The notes below the pieces were generated by a model, which saw only the letters and a list, made by a program, of their open reading frames with translations, searched no databases and was not told the DNA's origin. From Weissella confusa (lineage in GTDB: Bacteria > Bacillota > Bacilli > Lactobacillales > Lactobacillaceae), in contig JAAOED010000009.1 in assembly GCA_016466735.1 (NCBI GenBank), positions 1 to 64,000 on the forward strand: a stretch of 64,000 bases of DNA. Direction: 5' to 3'. Positions within the stretch are counted from its first letter, which is position 1. Every line of letters begins with the position of its first letter. Position numbers and translations under genes: made by a program. Shown piece after piece: positions 54,061 through 63,066 of this stretch.

Positions 54061-55086
54061 ATGTGGAAGAAAGTAGTAGCTATTTTGGTTGTCGTTGCGG
54101 CAGCGTTGGGATTGGCAGCCTGGGGCGTTGGTCCTAAGTCAATCGCCACAACTAATGACGGTAACATCTCACAAGCTGATTATTACAAGAAGTTGAAGAA
54201 CACGAGTGCTGGTCAACAACAATTGGCTAACATGATCATCGAGAAGGTTTTGGAAAAGAACTACGGTGATAAGGTTTCTGAGAAGTCAGTTAACTCACAA
54301 TTCAACTCAGTTAAGAAGCAATACGGTGCACAATTCGCCTCAGCTTTGGCTAACAATGGTATGACGGAAGATACGTTCCGCGACTCATTGCGCCTACAAG
54401 CTTTGGAGAAGCAAGCCGTTAAGTCAAACTCAAAGTTCTCTAACAAGGAATTGAAGGCGGCTTACGACAGCTACACACCTGACGTGAACGTATCAGTTAT
54501 CTTGGTTTCTTCAGAAGATGAAGCCAAGGATATCATCAAGCAATTGGATGAGGGTAAGAAGTTCGCGGACTTGGCCAAGGAGAAGTCAACGGATTCTTCT
54601 ACTAAGGACAAGGGTGGAAAGATGGAAGCCTTCGACTCAGCTAACACAACGCTTGAAGACGACTTCAAGACAGCTGCGTTTGGTTTGAAGAAGGGTGAAT
54701 ACACGAAGAACCCAGTTAAGTCATCAACTTACTCAGGTTACTTTGTCATCAAGATGGATTCACGTGATGAAAAGAAGCCATTCAAGGACATGAAGTCAAA
54801 GATGACTGATATCTTGGTTGAACAAGAAATGTCAGATTCAACGAAGGTTCAAGCTGTGATTGGAAACGAATTGGCTAAGGCCGACGTTAACATCAAGGAT
54901 TCAGACTTGAAGAACGTTTTGTCAACGTACACGCAAGCCGCTGCGATGGAAAAGACAAACAAGTCTGACAAGTCATCATCAAAGTCTTCATCTTCAGAAG
55001 CTAGCTCATCAGAGTCATCAAGTTCTTCTGAGTCAAGCTCATCATCAGAAGCTTCCTCATCAGAAGAGAGTTCATCAGCTGAGTAA
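54061..55086 (+). CDS. prsA: PrsA-like peptidyl-prolyl isomerase, non-lipoprotein form
   Basis: A 341-aa exported foldase. An N-terminal hydrophobic signal or anchor (residues 4-25) is followed by a helical NC domain and a parvulin domain (about 140-235, VSVILVSSEDEAKDIIKQL...FADLAKEKSTD...KGGKM). The usual lipobox Cys is absent (AAALGLAAWGVG), so it is probably secreted or anchored by the uncleaved helix. The last 45 residues are almost only Ser and Glu, an acidic disordered tail. It assists folding of exported proteins outside the membrane. Confidence 0.9.
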   Translation: MWKKVVAILVVVAAALGLAAWGVGPKSIATTNDGNISQADYYKKLKNTSAGQQQLANMIIEKVLEKNYGDKVSEKSVNSQFNSVKKQYGAQFASALANNGMTEDTFRDSLRLQALEKQAVKSNSKFSNKELKAAYDSYTPDVNVSVILVSSEDEAKDIIKQLDEGKKFADLAKEKSTDSSTKDKGGKMEAFDSANTTLEDDFKTAAFGLKKGEYTKNPVKSSTYSGYFVIKMDSRDEKKPFKDMKSKMTDILVEQEMSDSTKVQAVIGNELAKADVNIKDSDLKNVLSTYTQAAAMEKTNKSDKSSSKSSSSEASSSESSSSSESSSSSEASSSEESSSAE

Positions 55087-55103
55087 TAAATATAGTTAAT
55101 AGT

Positions 55104-55146
55104 AAAAAGCTCTTGCAGATCATTTTCGATTTGCAAGAGCTTTTTT
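55104..55146 (+). terminator. intrinsic terminator of prsA
   Basis: The stem AAAAAGCTCTTGCA / TGCAAGAGCTTTTT, 14-nt loop, run of T. Confidence 0.92.
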
Positions 55147-55490
55147 GTATTCAATATTAATAGTTCGTTACAAACCACAAGATTTTCGGAATTGAAAAAA
55201 TGTTATTGATAATTATTCGTAATATCCGGTTAATATTACTGTAATTTATTACCGGAATATGAGAAACAAGAGGCGAAAGGACAATTTAAGTCCGAATATT
55301 CAGACAAAAAGCATTAAAGAATGTGATGAATACCTGTAAAAATGATACTTTATGCAATTTTGTCTTAACGTAAACCTAGCTTAAAAGGTGATAGAATTAA
55401 ATGTGTCTTTATTTGTGTGCAATTATTTTCCGAAAAACGGAAATTTTTTGAAGGTATTATTACCAATTTAGAATAGGTGGGTTTATTTAT
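55147..55490 (+). promoter_or_regulatory. 344-bp AT-rich control region of the exopolysaccharide operon
   Basis: No gene is seen. An imperfect inverted repeat, AATATCCGGTTAAT facing ATTACCGGAATAT (55221-55260), could be an operator. An extended -10 (TGATAGAAT, 55389-55397) shares ten bases with the dlt promoter and gives a start near 55404. In the leader, TTTCCG (55427-55432) / CGGAAA (55438-55443) plus six T (to 55449) looks like a small terminator or attenuator 41 nt before the first gene. Confidence 0.55.
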
Positions 55491-56381
55491 ATGGATAACG
55501 TAATCGATCTTGGTCGACTATGGTTGATTGTTCGTCGTAACTGGACGTTTATGCTGGCACTTGGGGTGATTGTTGGCGGCGTTGCTTTTGGTGTGTCTAA
55601 GTTTGTGATTCACCCGCAGTACAGCTCCTCAGCTGCGTTGCTTGTTAACCGCAAGCAAGATGGTGATCAAGCGGGTGTGCAGTATGCAGATCAACAAGCC
55701 GATGTACAAATCATTAATACATATAAGGATATTATCACCCGACCAATTATTTTAAACACGGTCGTGAATGATTTGACAAAGCCACATAAGGTACAAATTC
55801 AACCAGCAGTACCGGCTCAATACGATACCGATGCTTACGGAGAAAAGGTGCAGACGGCACCGGCTCAACCAGCTAAGTATAAGTTGGTAGCTGCCAAGTA
55901 TGGCGATACTGATTTAACAGCTGATTCACTTGCTGAGATGATTAGTATTTCTAACCAAACAAATTCACAAGTTTTCTCAGTGAATGTTAAGACAGGTGAC
56001 GCGAAGATGTCTAAGGATATCGCCAATGAAATTGCAGCTGTATTCAAAGATAAAGTCGCCTCAATTATGGCAGTTTCGAATGTTTCAATCGTTTCAAAGG
56101 CAACAACTAATTCAACACCTGTTGCGCCAAATGTTAAGTTGATTACTTTGGCCGGATTTGTGCTGGGCCTTTTTGCCGGCTTTGCTTGGGGATTTATTAA
56201 GGAAGTAACTGATCGTACTGTTAAGGATTTGGAATTCCTAACGGATGAATTGAAACTGACTAATCTAGGTGTTATCGGATACATTGGTAAGATTCGTGAT
56301 GTGAAGGATGTCATTGCAGCTAATCAAAAGAAGAATACAAGCAATGAAACGCGTACATCACGTTTGGGTCAACGCATTTAA
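55491..56381 (+). CDS. polysaccharide chain-length regulator / BY-kinase activator (Wzd/EpsB/CpsC-like)
   Basis: A 296-aa membrane protein with two membrane helices (about residues 18-38 and 218-240) bracketing an extracellular Wzz-type domain. The C-terminal cytoplasmic tail (about 245-296) is the part that activates the partner tyrosine kinase in CpsC-type proteins. YADQQADVQIINTYKDIITRPIIL is typical. It is the first gene of the exopolysaccharide operon; the kinase gene follows 13 nt later. Confidence 0.9.
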   Translation: MDNVIDLGRLWLIVRRNWTFMLALGVIVGGVAFGVSKFVIHPQYSSSAALLVNRKQDGDQAGVQYADQQADVQIINTYKDIITRPIILNTVVNDLTKPHKVQIQPAVPAQYDTDAYGEKVQTAPAQPAKYKLVAAKYGDTDLTADSLAEMISISNQTNSQVFSVNVKTGDAKMSKDIANEIAAVFKDKVASIMAVSNVSIVSKATTNSTPVAPNVKLITLAGFVLGLFAGFAWGFIKEVTDRTVKDLEFLTDELKLTNLGVIGYIGKIRDVKDVIAANQKKNTSNETRTSRLGQRI

Positions 56382-56394
56382 CGGGAGATAAGAG

Positions 56395-57147
56395 ATGAGT
56401 TTTAATTTTTTGAAGAAAAAGCACGTTGAAGATACTGAGACACAAGATAATGGTGCGCGCTTGGTGACTTTCGTTGAACCGAAGCATGTTATTTCAGAAC
56501 AATTCCGCACATTGCGTACGAATATCGAATTTGCTGGTGCGGCTTTGGATAAGTTGCAAGTGGTGATGTTTACGTCAGCTGAAATGTCAGATGGAAAGAC
56601 GACGGTTTCATCTAACGTAGCGGTCACGTGGGCACAAGCTGGGAAGAGTGTGCTTTATGTTGATCCAGATTTGCGTCGTCCAACGGCACATTCAACTTTT
56701 GATTTGTTGAACACACGCGGATTAACGACGATTTTGGCTAGCAACGCACAACCCAAAGATACAGTACAAAAGACGTTTGTGGAAAATTTGGAAGTTCTTA
56801 CTTCTGGACCGGTGCCACCTAATCCAGCAGAACTATTGAGTTCTGCACGTATGGCTTCTTTGGTTGAGTGGATGCGTAATAACTATGATGTCGTAGTCCT
56901 TGATGTTCCACCAGTAATGGCTGTTACGGATGCTCATGTTTTAATGCCGCTTGTTGATGGTGCGATTTTGGTTACTACATTTGGTAAAACGCTTAAGGTT
57001 AATCTCCAACGTACTGTTGAAACTTTGCGTTTAACGGATACGAAAATTTTGGGAATTGTTCAACGTGTTCGTGGTGGTAAAAACGATGCAGGTTACGGTT
57101 ATGGCTATGGCTATGGCTATGGCTATGGTTATGGAGATGCAGAGTAA
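56395..57147 (+). CDS. capsular/exopolysaccharide tyrosine autokinase (Wze/EpsC/CpsD-like)
   Basis: A 250-aa cytoplasmic BY-kinase. Walker A is SAEMSDGKTTVSSN near residue 61, Walker A' is LYVDPDLRRPTAH near residue 87, and Walker B is VVLDVPPVMA near residue 165. The C-terminus is a run of alternating Gly and Tyr (about residues 231-246), the autophosphorylated tyrosine cluster. It is coded by tandem hexamers ggctat/ggttat (about 57094-57132), so slippage could change tyrosine number in frame. It works with the upstream Wzd-like protein in chain-length control. Confidence 0.93.
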   Translation: MSFNFLKKKHVEDTETQDNGARLVTFVEPKHVISEQFRTLRTNIEFAGAALDKLQVVMFTSAEMSDGKTTVSSNVAVTWAQAGKSVLYVDPDLRRPTAHSTFDLLNTRGLTTILASNAQPKDTVQKTFVENLEVLTSGPVPPNPAELLSSARMASLVEWMRNNYDVVVLDVPPVMAVTDAHVLMPLVDGAILVTTFGKTLKVNLQRTVETLRLTDTKILGIVQRVRGGKNDAGYGYGYGYGYGYGYGDAE

Positions 57148-57164
57148 ATAGAGGTGAGAAGATT

Positions 57165-57758
57165 GTGAAAAGATTAATCGATGTGATTGGCTCTATAGTA
57201 GCGCTGGTGGTATTTACCCCTACGATGTTAGTAATCATGCTTTTGATTAAACTCGAAGATAAGGGACCCATTTTTTACGGGCAAACGAGAATTGGCAAGG
57301 ATGGCGCTGAATTTAAAATGTGGAAATTCCGGTCTATGAGAGAAAATGCACATGAATTGCGTTCTCAAATGATGGAACAAAATGATGCGGATGGCCCAAT
57401 GTTCAAGATAAAAGATGATCCCCGTGTGACAAAGGTTGGACGCTTTATTCGAGAAAAGTCACTTGATGAAATCCCACAATTTTTCAACGTGCTTAAAGGT
57501 GAAATGAGTTTAGTTGGTCCTAGGCCTTCATTACCTGAAGAAGTCATGGAATTTGATAATCGAGAGAGAGAGAGACTGAACGTTTTACCGGGTTTAACTG
57601 GACTTTGGCAAGTTAGCGGTCGAAATGATTTGTCATTTGATGAGATGATTGCCCTTGACTTGGAATATGTAAAGCGTCATTCAGTGTTGTGGGATATTAA
57701 GATTATATTTATAACTGTGGCTCAGATGTTGTTTTCAAAAGGAAATGGTGCGTACTGA
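57165..57758 (+). CDS. undecaprenyl-phosphate sugar phosphotransferase (priming glycosyltransferase)
   Basis: A 197-aa bacterial sugar transferase that places the first sugar-1-phosphate on undecaprenyl phosphate. One N-terminal membrane hairpin (residues 6-28) precedes the catalytic domain with GPIFYGQTRIGKDGAEFKMWKFRSM and PQFFNVLKGEMSLVGPRPSLPEE. It is the short form without the four-helix N-terminal domain. The GTG start follows gaggtga. From here on, codon use changes to more ATA, AGA and TTA. Confidence 0.92.
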   Translation: MKRLIDVIGSIVALVVFTPTMLVIMLLIKLEDKGPIFYGQTRIGKDGAEFKMWKFRSMRENAHELRSQMMEQNDADGPMFKIKDDPRVTKVGRFIREKSLDEIPQFFNVLKGEMSLVGPRPSLPEEVMEFDNRERERLNVLPGLTGLWQVSGRNDLSFDEMIALDLEYVKRHSVLWDIKIIFITVAQMLFSKGNGAY

Positions 57759-57759
57759 T

Positions 57760-58887
57760 ATGGCAACAACGGCGAAGTACAAGGTTGCATTCGTAATAGG
57801 CAAGATGGTTGGTGGTGGTCTGGAGTCGGTCATACTAGATGTTTTGGAAGGTATAGACGCCAATAAATTTGAAGTAGATTTAATCATTGATGCAGATTCA
57901 ACCTATGTGCCCTACGACCGAATAACAAAATTAAACATACGGCTGTATGAAGTAACACCATATCAGCAGGTCTTTGGGTTTGTTAGAGATTTGGATAGGA
58001 TTTTTAAAGATCAAAAGTATGACATTGTGCACGCACACATGAGTAGCCTAAACGTATTTCCACTTTTTGCTGCCTGGATGAATCGTGTTCCTATTAGAAT
58101 TGCGCATAATCATAACCTGATTTCGCCAGGTGATGGAAAATTAAAAAATGCTTTAAAGTGGACTTTATCAAAAGTGTCGACAATTTTTCCGACGGATTTT
58201 GCTGCGCCATCTATTGAGACTGGATCTTGGATTTATGGTAAACACCCATTTGAAATAATTCCAAATGGAGTGGATGTTGAAAAGTTTAGATTTAATCAAG
58301 AAGACCGGCGTAAAGTAAGGGAAATGCTCGGTGTTGGACCGGATGAAATATTAATCGGAAATTTTGGTAGATTCGTGGGTGTAAAAAATCAACGAAAGTA
58401 TCTAGAAATTGTTAATCAATTAGTTTCTGCAGGATATTCAGCTAAAGGATTATTGGTTGGAGATGGGCCTCTTAAAAGTGAACTGAAGCAATATGTGGAT
58501 TCGAATAACGTTTTAAAGAAGCATATAATCTTTCACGATATTGTTGATGACATTGAAAAATATTATGCTGCAATTGATTACTTTGTGTTCACCTCTACGA
58601 GAGAGGCTTATGGCTTGGTTTCAGTAGAAGCTCAGTTGTCAGGATCAATCGTCGTGGCCGGACCGGGTGTGCCTAAAATGACGGATATTGGTGAAGGGAT
58701 TTTTTACCACCATGACGATTATAATGCTGAAAATTGGGCAAACGACATCGTGACTTCCGCACCGCTTACTAGTGACATGCGAGAAATAATAATCGAAAAG
58801 TTGAATGACAGATCTAAGTTTGATAGGAGTACGATGTCAGAAAATTTTGAAAGCTACTATGAGCAGCTGTTATTGAGAGTGAGATAA
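57760..58887 (+). CDS. GT4-family glycosyltransferase
   Basis: A 375-aa cytoplasmic retaining glycosyltransferase with two Rossmann halves. The acceptor half opens KVAFVIGKMVGGGLESVILDVL. The donor half has IPNGVDVEKF and IGNFGRFVGVKNQ near residue 200, and the TREAYGLVSVEAQLSGSIVVA motif (E-x7-E type) near residue 285. An alternative ATG at 57745 would add five residues; neither start has ideal SD spacing. The donor sugar is unknown. Confidence 0.88.
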   Translation: MATTAKYKVAFVIGKMVGGGLESVILDVLEGIDANKFEVDLIIDADSTYVPYDRITKLNIRLYEVTPYQQVFGFVRDLDRIFKDQKYDIVHAHMSSLNVFPLFAAWMNRVPIRIAHNHNLISPGDGKLKNALKWTLSKVSTIFPTDFAAPSIETGSWIYGKHPFEIIPNGVDVEKFRFNQEDRRKVREMLGVGPDEILIGNFGRFVGVKNQRKYLEIVNQLVSAGYSAKGLLVGDGPLKSELKQYVDSNNVLKKHIIFHDIVDDIEKYYAAIDYFVFTSTREAYGLVSVEAQLSGSIVVAGPGVPKMTDIGEGIFYHHDDYNAENWANDIVTSAPLTSDMREIIIEKLNDRSKFDRSTMSENFESYYEQLLLRVR

Positions 58888-58892
58888 CTGTA

Positions 58893-59957
58893 ATGAAAAA
58901 AGTTGATGTAATTGTTCCGTACTATGTCCCCCCGTTTTTGGGAGGAACAGAAACGGTCTTGAGAGACTGGAATGAGTGGTTTGGCAATGATAATGGAATG
59001 ACCAGGGTTCGATTTATCGTTCCGTTTAAGCAAAGAGGAAGTTACATTTTTAAACACAAGAAAAGTAACCATGTAGTAGCACCCAGCTTTTTTAAAAAGG
59101 AAGCTTCCGTAAAAGCCTTGGGAATGCTGGTTTTGGTGGTGCATTTGTTTTTTACTAAAACAGATGAAATTGTTGTTTTATCGCCAAAGTATATAAAACT
59201 AGCGAAGCTTGTTCAAAGAGTAGCTCATAAAAAATACAGAGTGATTTCTTGGATGCATTTTTCGTTGAACAGCATGTTTACAGACCAAACATCTGCTTTT
59301 TTACAAGCCGACGCACACTTGGCGATATCAACTGGAATTGAAAGACAATTGATAAATATGGGAGTTAATGAGGCAAAAATATTCCCTATTTATAATCCGG
59401 TGTCTAAAAAAAATCGAATTATCGAGGCGGCTACAAAGCCAGTTTTTATTTTTGTTGGTCGATTGGAATCTTTAAATCAGAAAAACGTCACAGAGTTAAT
59501 AAAAGGTTTTGAATTAGTTCACAAGATTAATGTTGATGCTGAGCTTCGAATTATTGGTGATGGGGCGGATCGTCACGTTTTGGAAGATTTAGTGCATTCA
59601 TTAGGTTTGGAGGACCACGTTGAATTCTTGGGATGGAAGAGAAATCCGTTCGAAGAATTGAAGCAAGCAACTGCGCTGGTCTTAACTTCAACTTTTGAAG
59701 GGTTACCGATGGTTCTTTTGGAATCTATTTCCTTCGGATTACCAGTTGTGAGTTCGGATATTCAGACAGGACCGGCTGATATAGTTAATCCGGAAAACGG
59801 TTTGCTTTATCAGTTAGGCGATATAGAGATGTTGGCCCGTCAAATGCTTAATGTATATGACAAACAATTAGATCGAATTGCAGTGCAGAATTCGATTAAC
59901 CAATTTTATGCTCAACAATATTTTAAAAATGTAGATTTGATTTTGGAGGACTTATGA
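58893..59957 (+). CDS. GT4-family glycosyltransferase
   Basis: A 354-aa glycosyltransferase of the GT4 fold. FVGRLESLNQKNVTELIKGFELVH near residue 188, LRIIGDGADR, and the TSTFEGLPMVLLESISFGLPVVSSD donor motif near residue 270 are clear. The N-terminus VDVIVPYYVPPFLGGTETV resembles the glycogen-synthase-like acceptor loop. It begins 5 nt after the previous gene and overlaps the next by 4 nt. Linkage specificity cannot be deduced. Confidence 0.9.
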   Translation: MKKVDVIVPYYVPPFLGGTETVLRDWNEWFGNDNGMTRVRFIVPFKQRGSYIFKHKKSNHVVAPSFFKKEASVKALGMLVLVVHLFFTKTDEIVVLSPKYIKLAKLVQRVAHKKYRVISWMHFSLNSMFTDQTSAFLQADAHLAISTGIERQLINMGVNEAKIFPIYNPVSKKNRIIEAATKPVFIFVGRLESLNQKNVTELIKGFELVHKINVDAELRIIGDGADRHVLEDLVHSLGLEDHVEFLGWKRNPFEELKQATALVLTSTFEGLPMVLLESISFGLPVVSSDIQTGPADIVNPENGLLYQLGDIEMLARQMLNVYDKQLDRIAVQNSINQFYAQQYFKNVDLILEDL

Positions 59958-60961
59958 ATAACGAAAAAGTGTTGACCATTACTATTCCGAGCTACAATGT
60001 AGAAAATTATCTAGACAATATTTTGGGTAAATTAATGACATCCAATTATTTGGATTTGTTAGACATTATCGTAGTTGATGATGGGTCTAAAGATAATACT
60101 GCTAAGGTAGCGAATAAAATTGCAAAGAAAGCTCCAAATTCAATTCGCGTAATTTCCAAGCAAAATGGTGGTCATGGTTCGACAATTAATACTGGAATTC
60201 AAAATGCGGTAGGTAAGTATTTTAAGGTAGTTGACGCTGATGACTGGTTGGATACAAATAATCTAAACCGAGTGATTGAATTATTGATGGAAGAAAGTGC
60301 GGATCTTCTTTTGTTTCCTTATTGGACGTTTGATGATCAGACAAAGCAAGTGAAGTTAGTGAATTCATCAAAATTAGACTTGACGGAAAATGTTACGTTC
60401 ACCGTTGAAAATTCTGGGTTGAAGAGGATGCCGGAATTTCACCAGCATGTGATTAAGACACAAATTTTAAAAGACAATAACATTATTATTGATGAACATG
60501 CATACTATGTAGACACGGAATTTATTATTTTCCCAATTCCATTTATCAACAGTATTAAGTTTGTGAATATTCCTTTATACGTTTATCGAATAAACCTGGC
60601 ATCACAATCAACAAGCATGGCCAGCCTGATTAAAAATAAGGAGCGTCATGGGTTTGTTATTGATCAAATTCAACAATATATTTCAGGTTACGATGGAAAA
60701 TTACCAGCCGAGAAGAAGCGATTGATGGTTAATACAGTTAGTCGAATGATTGCGGCGCAATTAAAAATTATTTCGCTAGGACCGGTTAACAGTTCAACTT
60801 ACGCTGAGTTGGTTCAGTATATGAATAAAGTAAAGGCTGAATACTCGTTCAATGAAAGCGTAATTAACGTTCCAATTAAGTTGCTAATTGCCACCAACCT
60901 GCGAATTTTTCCAGTGATTAAACTGCTTACATATATCAAGAGCAAGTTAGTTCGAGTGTAA
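59954..60961 (+). CDS. GT2-family glycosyltransferase
   Basis: A 335-aa inverting glycosyltransferase. The GT2 nucleotide-binding start ITIPSYNVENYLDNIL, DIIVVDDGSKDNT, the QNGGHGSTINTGIQ loop and the DxD-like VDADDWLD are present in the first 100 residues. The C-terminal region has no membrane helices of note. It overlaps the upstream gene by 4 nt, so it is translationally coupled. Confidence 0.9.
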   Translation: MNNEKVLTITIPSYNVENYLDNILGKLMTSNYLDLLDIIVVDDGSKDNTAKVANKIAKKAPNSIRVISKQNGGHGSTINTGIQNAVGKYFKVVDADDWLDTNNLNRVIELLMEESADLLLFPYWTFDDQTKQVKLVNSSKLDLTENVTFTVENSGLKRMPEFHQHVIKTQILKDNNIIIDEHAYYVDTEFIIFPIPFINSIKFVNIPLYVYRINLASQSTSMASLIKNKERHGFVIDQIQQYISGYDGKLPAEKKRLMVNTVSRMIAAQLKIISLGPVNSSTYAELVQYMNKVKAEYSFNESVINVPIKLLIATNLRIFPVIKLLTYIKSKLVRV

Positions 60962-60980
60962 TGAAGGGTAGGAGCAGGCT

Positions 60981-62150
60981 ATGCTTATTTATTATGTCGC
61001 TCTGATTGGATCAGTCGGACTGCTCTTTCTGAGCAATTTATTCGTAGCACAAAGACACTTTTCAAACATACTTACTTATATAGTGCCGCTACCTATGGCG
61101 ATAGTTGCGGGAGTACGCAATTTAACGATTGGAACTGATGTTTTGGTGTATGGTAATGTAAATTTTTATTCCGCTGGACAATTTTCGAATTTAATAGACT
61201 ATGTTAAGTTTGTTCGAACCCTTAACGGAGTAGAGATTGGTTATTCAGTCCTAAATTTTGTGGTTTCAAGATTTTCAGATTATACAAATGTTTTTTTGTT
61301 TGTATTGAACTATTTCACAGTAATGTTCGTTATTCTGGCGTTGCGCAAAATTAAGAACTATAAATACGAAATTTTGGGATTGATTGTTTACTTTGGATTT
61401 TTTTGGGGTAATTCACTTAATGCGATGAGGCAGTCTCTAGCTGCGGCAATTGTGCTGCTTGCTGTTGCGAATATTATCTTTAGTGAAAATGTGAGTTATA
61501 AGCGACCGGTGCTACTGATACTTTTTGCTAGTCTATTTCACCAGACAGCACTGTTCGCCTTAATTTTAATTCTGATTTGGTTTTTAATAAAAAAATACAA
61601 AACAAGTTTTTTAACATTTGTACTATTTGCATTTGTTATTGGAAGCTTGATGTTAGTTCTTGTTGCAAGTCCACAACGTATGATGGTGATATTTGAAGCG
61701 TTGCCTTTCTTGTCAAAATACTACAGTATATTCCAGTCAAGTGGGGCTACGTATTTAACATCTGGAGGCGGAATGGCTGTTTCAACAATTTTGGAGCGAA
61801 ACGCTTTTATTCTGGTTCTTATGATTTTGGGCGTGATATCGAAGCGAACTAATTTTGTTGAAATGCCAACACTAGAATTGCTCTCAGTTGCAACGATACT
61901 CGATTTTGTATTCTTGTTCGTCGGCGTTTATTCTGGTTTGTTCGCGCGATTAGGTTTGTATTTTTCAATGGTCCGTGTGCTATCGACTGGGTATTTTATA
62001 AGCCGATTAGGAAGTGCTATGACGAAGTTTGTCCTGTATATCTTTGTCGTTTTTATTTCGTTGTATGTTTTTTATCTCGTGACACATTCAGGTTCGGGGC
62101 AAATTTATCCGTACGTATCGGATATTTTAAATGATTATTCAATCTTTTAA
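60981..62150 (+). CDS. EpsG-like polysaccharide polymerase (Wzy candidate)
   Basis: A 389-aa membrane protein with about ten helices. The EpsG-family pattern RNLTIGTDVLVYGNVNFY in the first loop, GYSVLNFVVSRFS, and RQSLAAAIVLLAVANII followed by FASLFHQTALFAL mark it as an oligosaccharide-repeat polymerase. It would join repeat units outside the membrane. Specificity is not predictable. Confidence 0.85.
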   Translation: MLIYYVALIGSVGLLFLSNLFVAQRHFSNILTYIVPLPMAIVAGVRNLTIGTDVLVYGNVNFYSAGQFSNLIDYVKFVRTLNGVEIGYSVLNFVVSRFSDYTNVFLFVLNYFTVMFVILALRKIKNYKYEILGLIVYFGFFWGNSLNAMRQSLAAAIVLLAVANIIFSENVSYKRPVLLILFASLFHQTALFALILILIWFLIKKYKTSFLTFVLFAFVIGSLMLVLVASPQRMMVIFEALPFLSKYYSIFQSSGATYLTSGGGMAVSTILERNAFILVLMILGVISKRTNFVEMPTLELLSVATILDFVFLFVGVYSGLFARLGLYFSMVRVLSTGYFISRLGSAMTKFVLYIFVVFISLYVFYLVTHSGSGQIYPYVSDILNDYSIF

Positions 62151-62162
62151 AGGAGCAGGTAA

Positions 62163-63029
62163 ATGATATCAATAATAGTTCCTACGTTTAATTCGCAAAG
62201 TACAATTCGAAGAACAATCGAATCAGTACTTTTTCAAACGTATACTGATTTTGAACTTCTTGTTATTGATAATGGTTCCTCGGATGACACTATTCAGCAA
62301 GTTGAACAGTATAGAGATGATAGGATTAAAGTTCTGTACTCGGATGCCGGAAGATCCAATGCCAGAAATTTTGGCCTTAGTGCAGCACAAGGTGATTACT
62401 TGGTTTTTCTGGATTCAGATGATGAATTTCAGGAAGATCATCTAAAGAGAGGTGTATCGTTTTTAACCAACAATGCTGATTTTTTTGCGTATATGGATGA
62501 TTCATTGTTGATTAAAAATGGACAAAGTCTAGGTGCTTTTTCGGACATACGAGGCAAATCGACATCGAGTTTATTAATGGATAATTTTATCCCGATTTCT
62601 GCGGTTATTTTCAGAAATTTTGATGTTTCAAAATTTCATACTGAGTTATCACATGATGAGGATTGGCTCTTTTGGATTGAAAACTTGGTGGATAAGAACC
62701 TTTACATTGACGAAAAAAACACGGGATCATTCATTCATGTCACGGGAAATAATTCAATGACAGATATTAGAATTTTGGGTAATAAATTCTACGTGTACGC
62801 CTGTACCAAGTTGGACATTCATCGGGTTTCCGTGAGTCTTAAGCAATTAATAAAATCAGGAATATGGTTTTGGGTAAGCGCAGGAGTACACGATCAAACT
62901 GATTTGACTGAAAAAGTGAAAAAGGCATTTCCTATTGTTTCTCATTTGACTCGGTTGATTGTTGTGCTACCAAAAGTTAAAGCAATAATGAAAAAAAGAA
63001 TTTCAAGAGCTAACGCTAGATACTTCTAG
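62163..63029 (+). CDS. GT2-family glycosyltransferase
   Basis: A 288-aa glycosyltransferase. ISIIVPTFNSQSTIRRTIESVLFQTYTDFELLVIDNGSSDDT opens the GT-A domain, and YLVFLDSDDEF near residue 80 is the DxD motif. A later HDEDWLFWIENL may hold the catalytic base. It has an aaggagc SD, 12 nt after the polymerase gene. The acceptor is unknown. Confidence 0.9.
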   Translation: MISIIVPTFNSQSTIRRTIESVLFQTYTDFELLVIDNGSSDDTIQQVEQYRDDRIKVLYSDAGRSNARNFGLSAAQGDYLVFLDSDDEFQEDHLKRGVSFLTNNADFFAYMDDSLLIKNGQSLGAFSDIRGKSTSSLLMDNFIPISAVIFRNFDVSKFHTELSHDEDWLFWIENLVDKNLYIDEKNTGSFIHVTGNNSMTDIRILGNKFYVYACTKLDIHRVSVSLKQLIKSGIWFWVSAGVHDQTDLTEKVKKAFPIVSHLTRLIVVLPKVKAIMKKRISRANARYF

Positions 63030-63066
63030 CGCAGATGCATTTTTTAAAATATCACTGAGGTGAATT

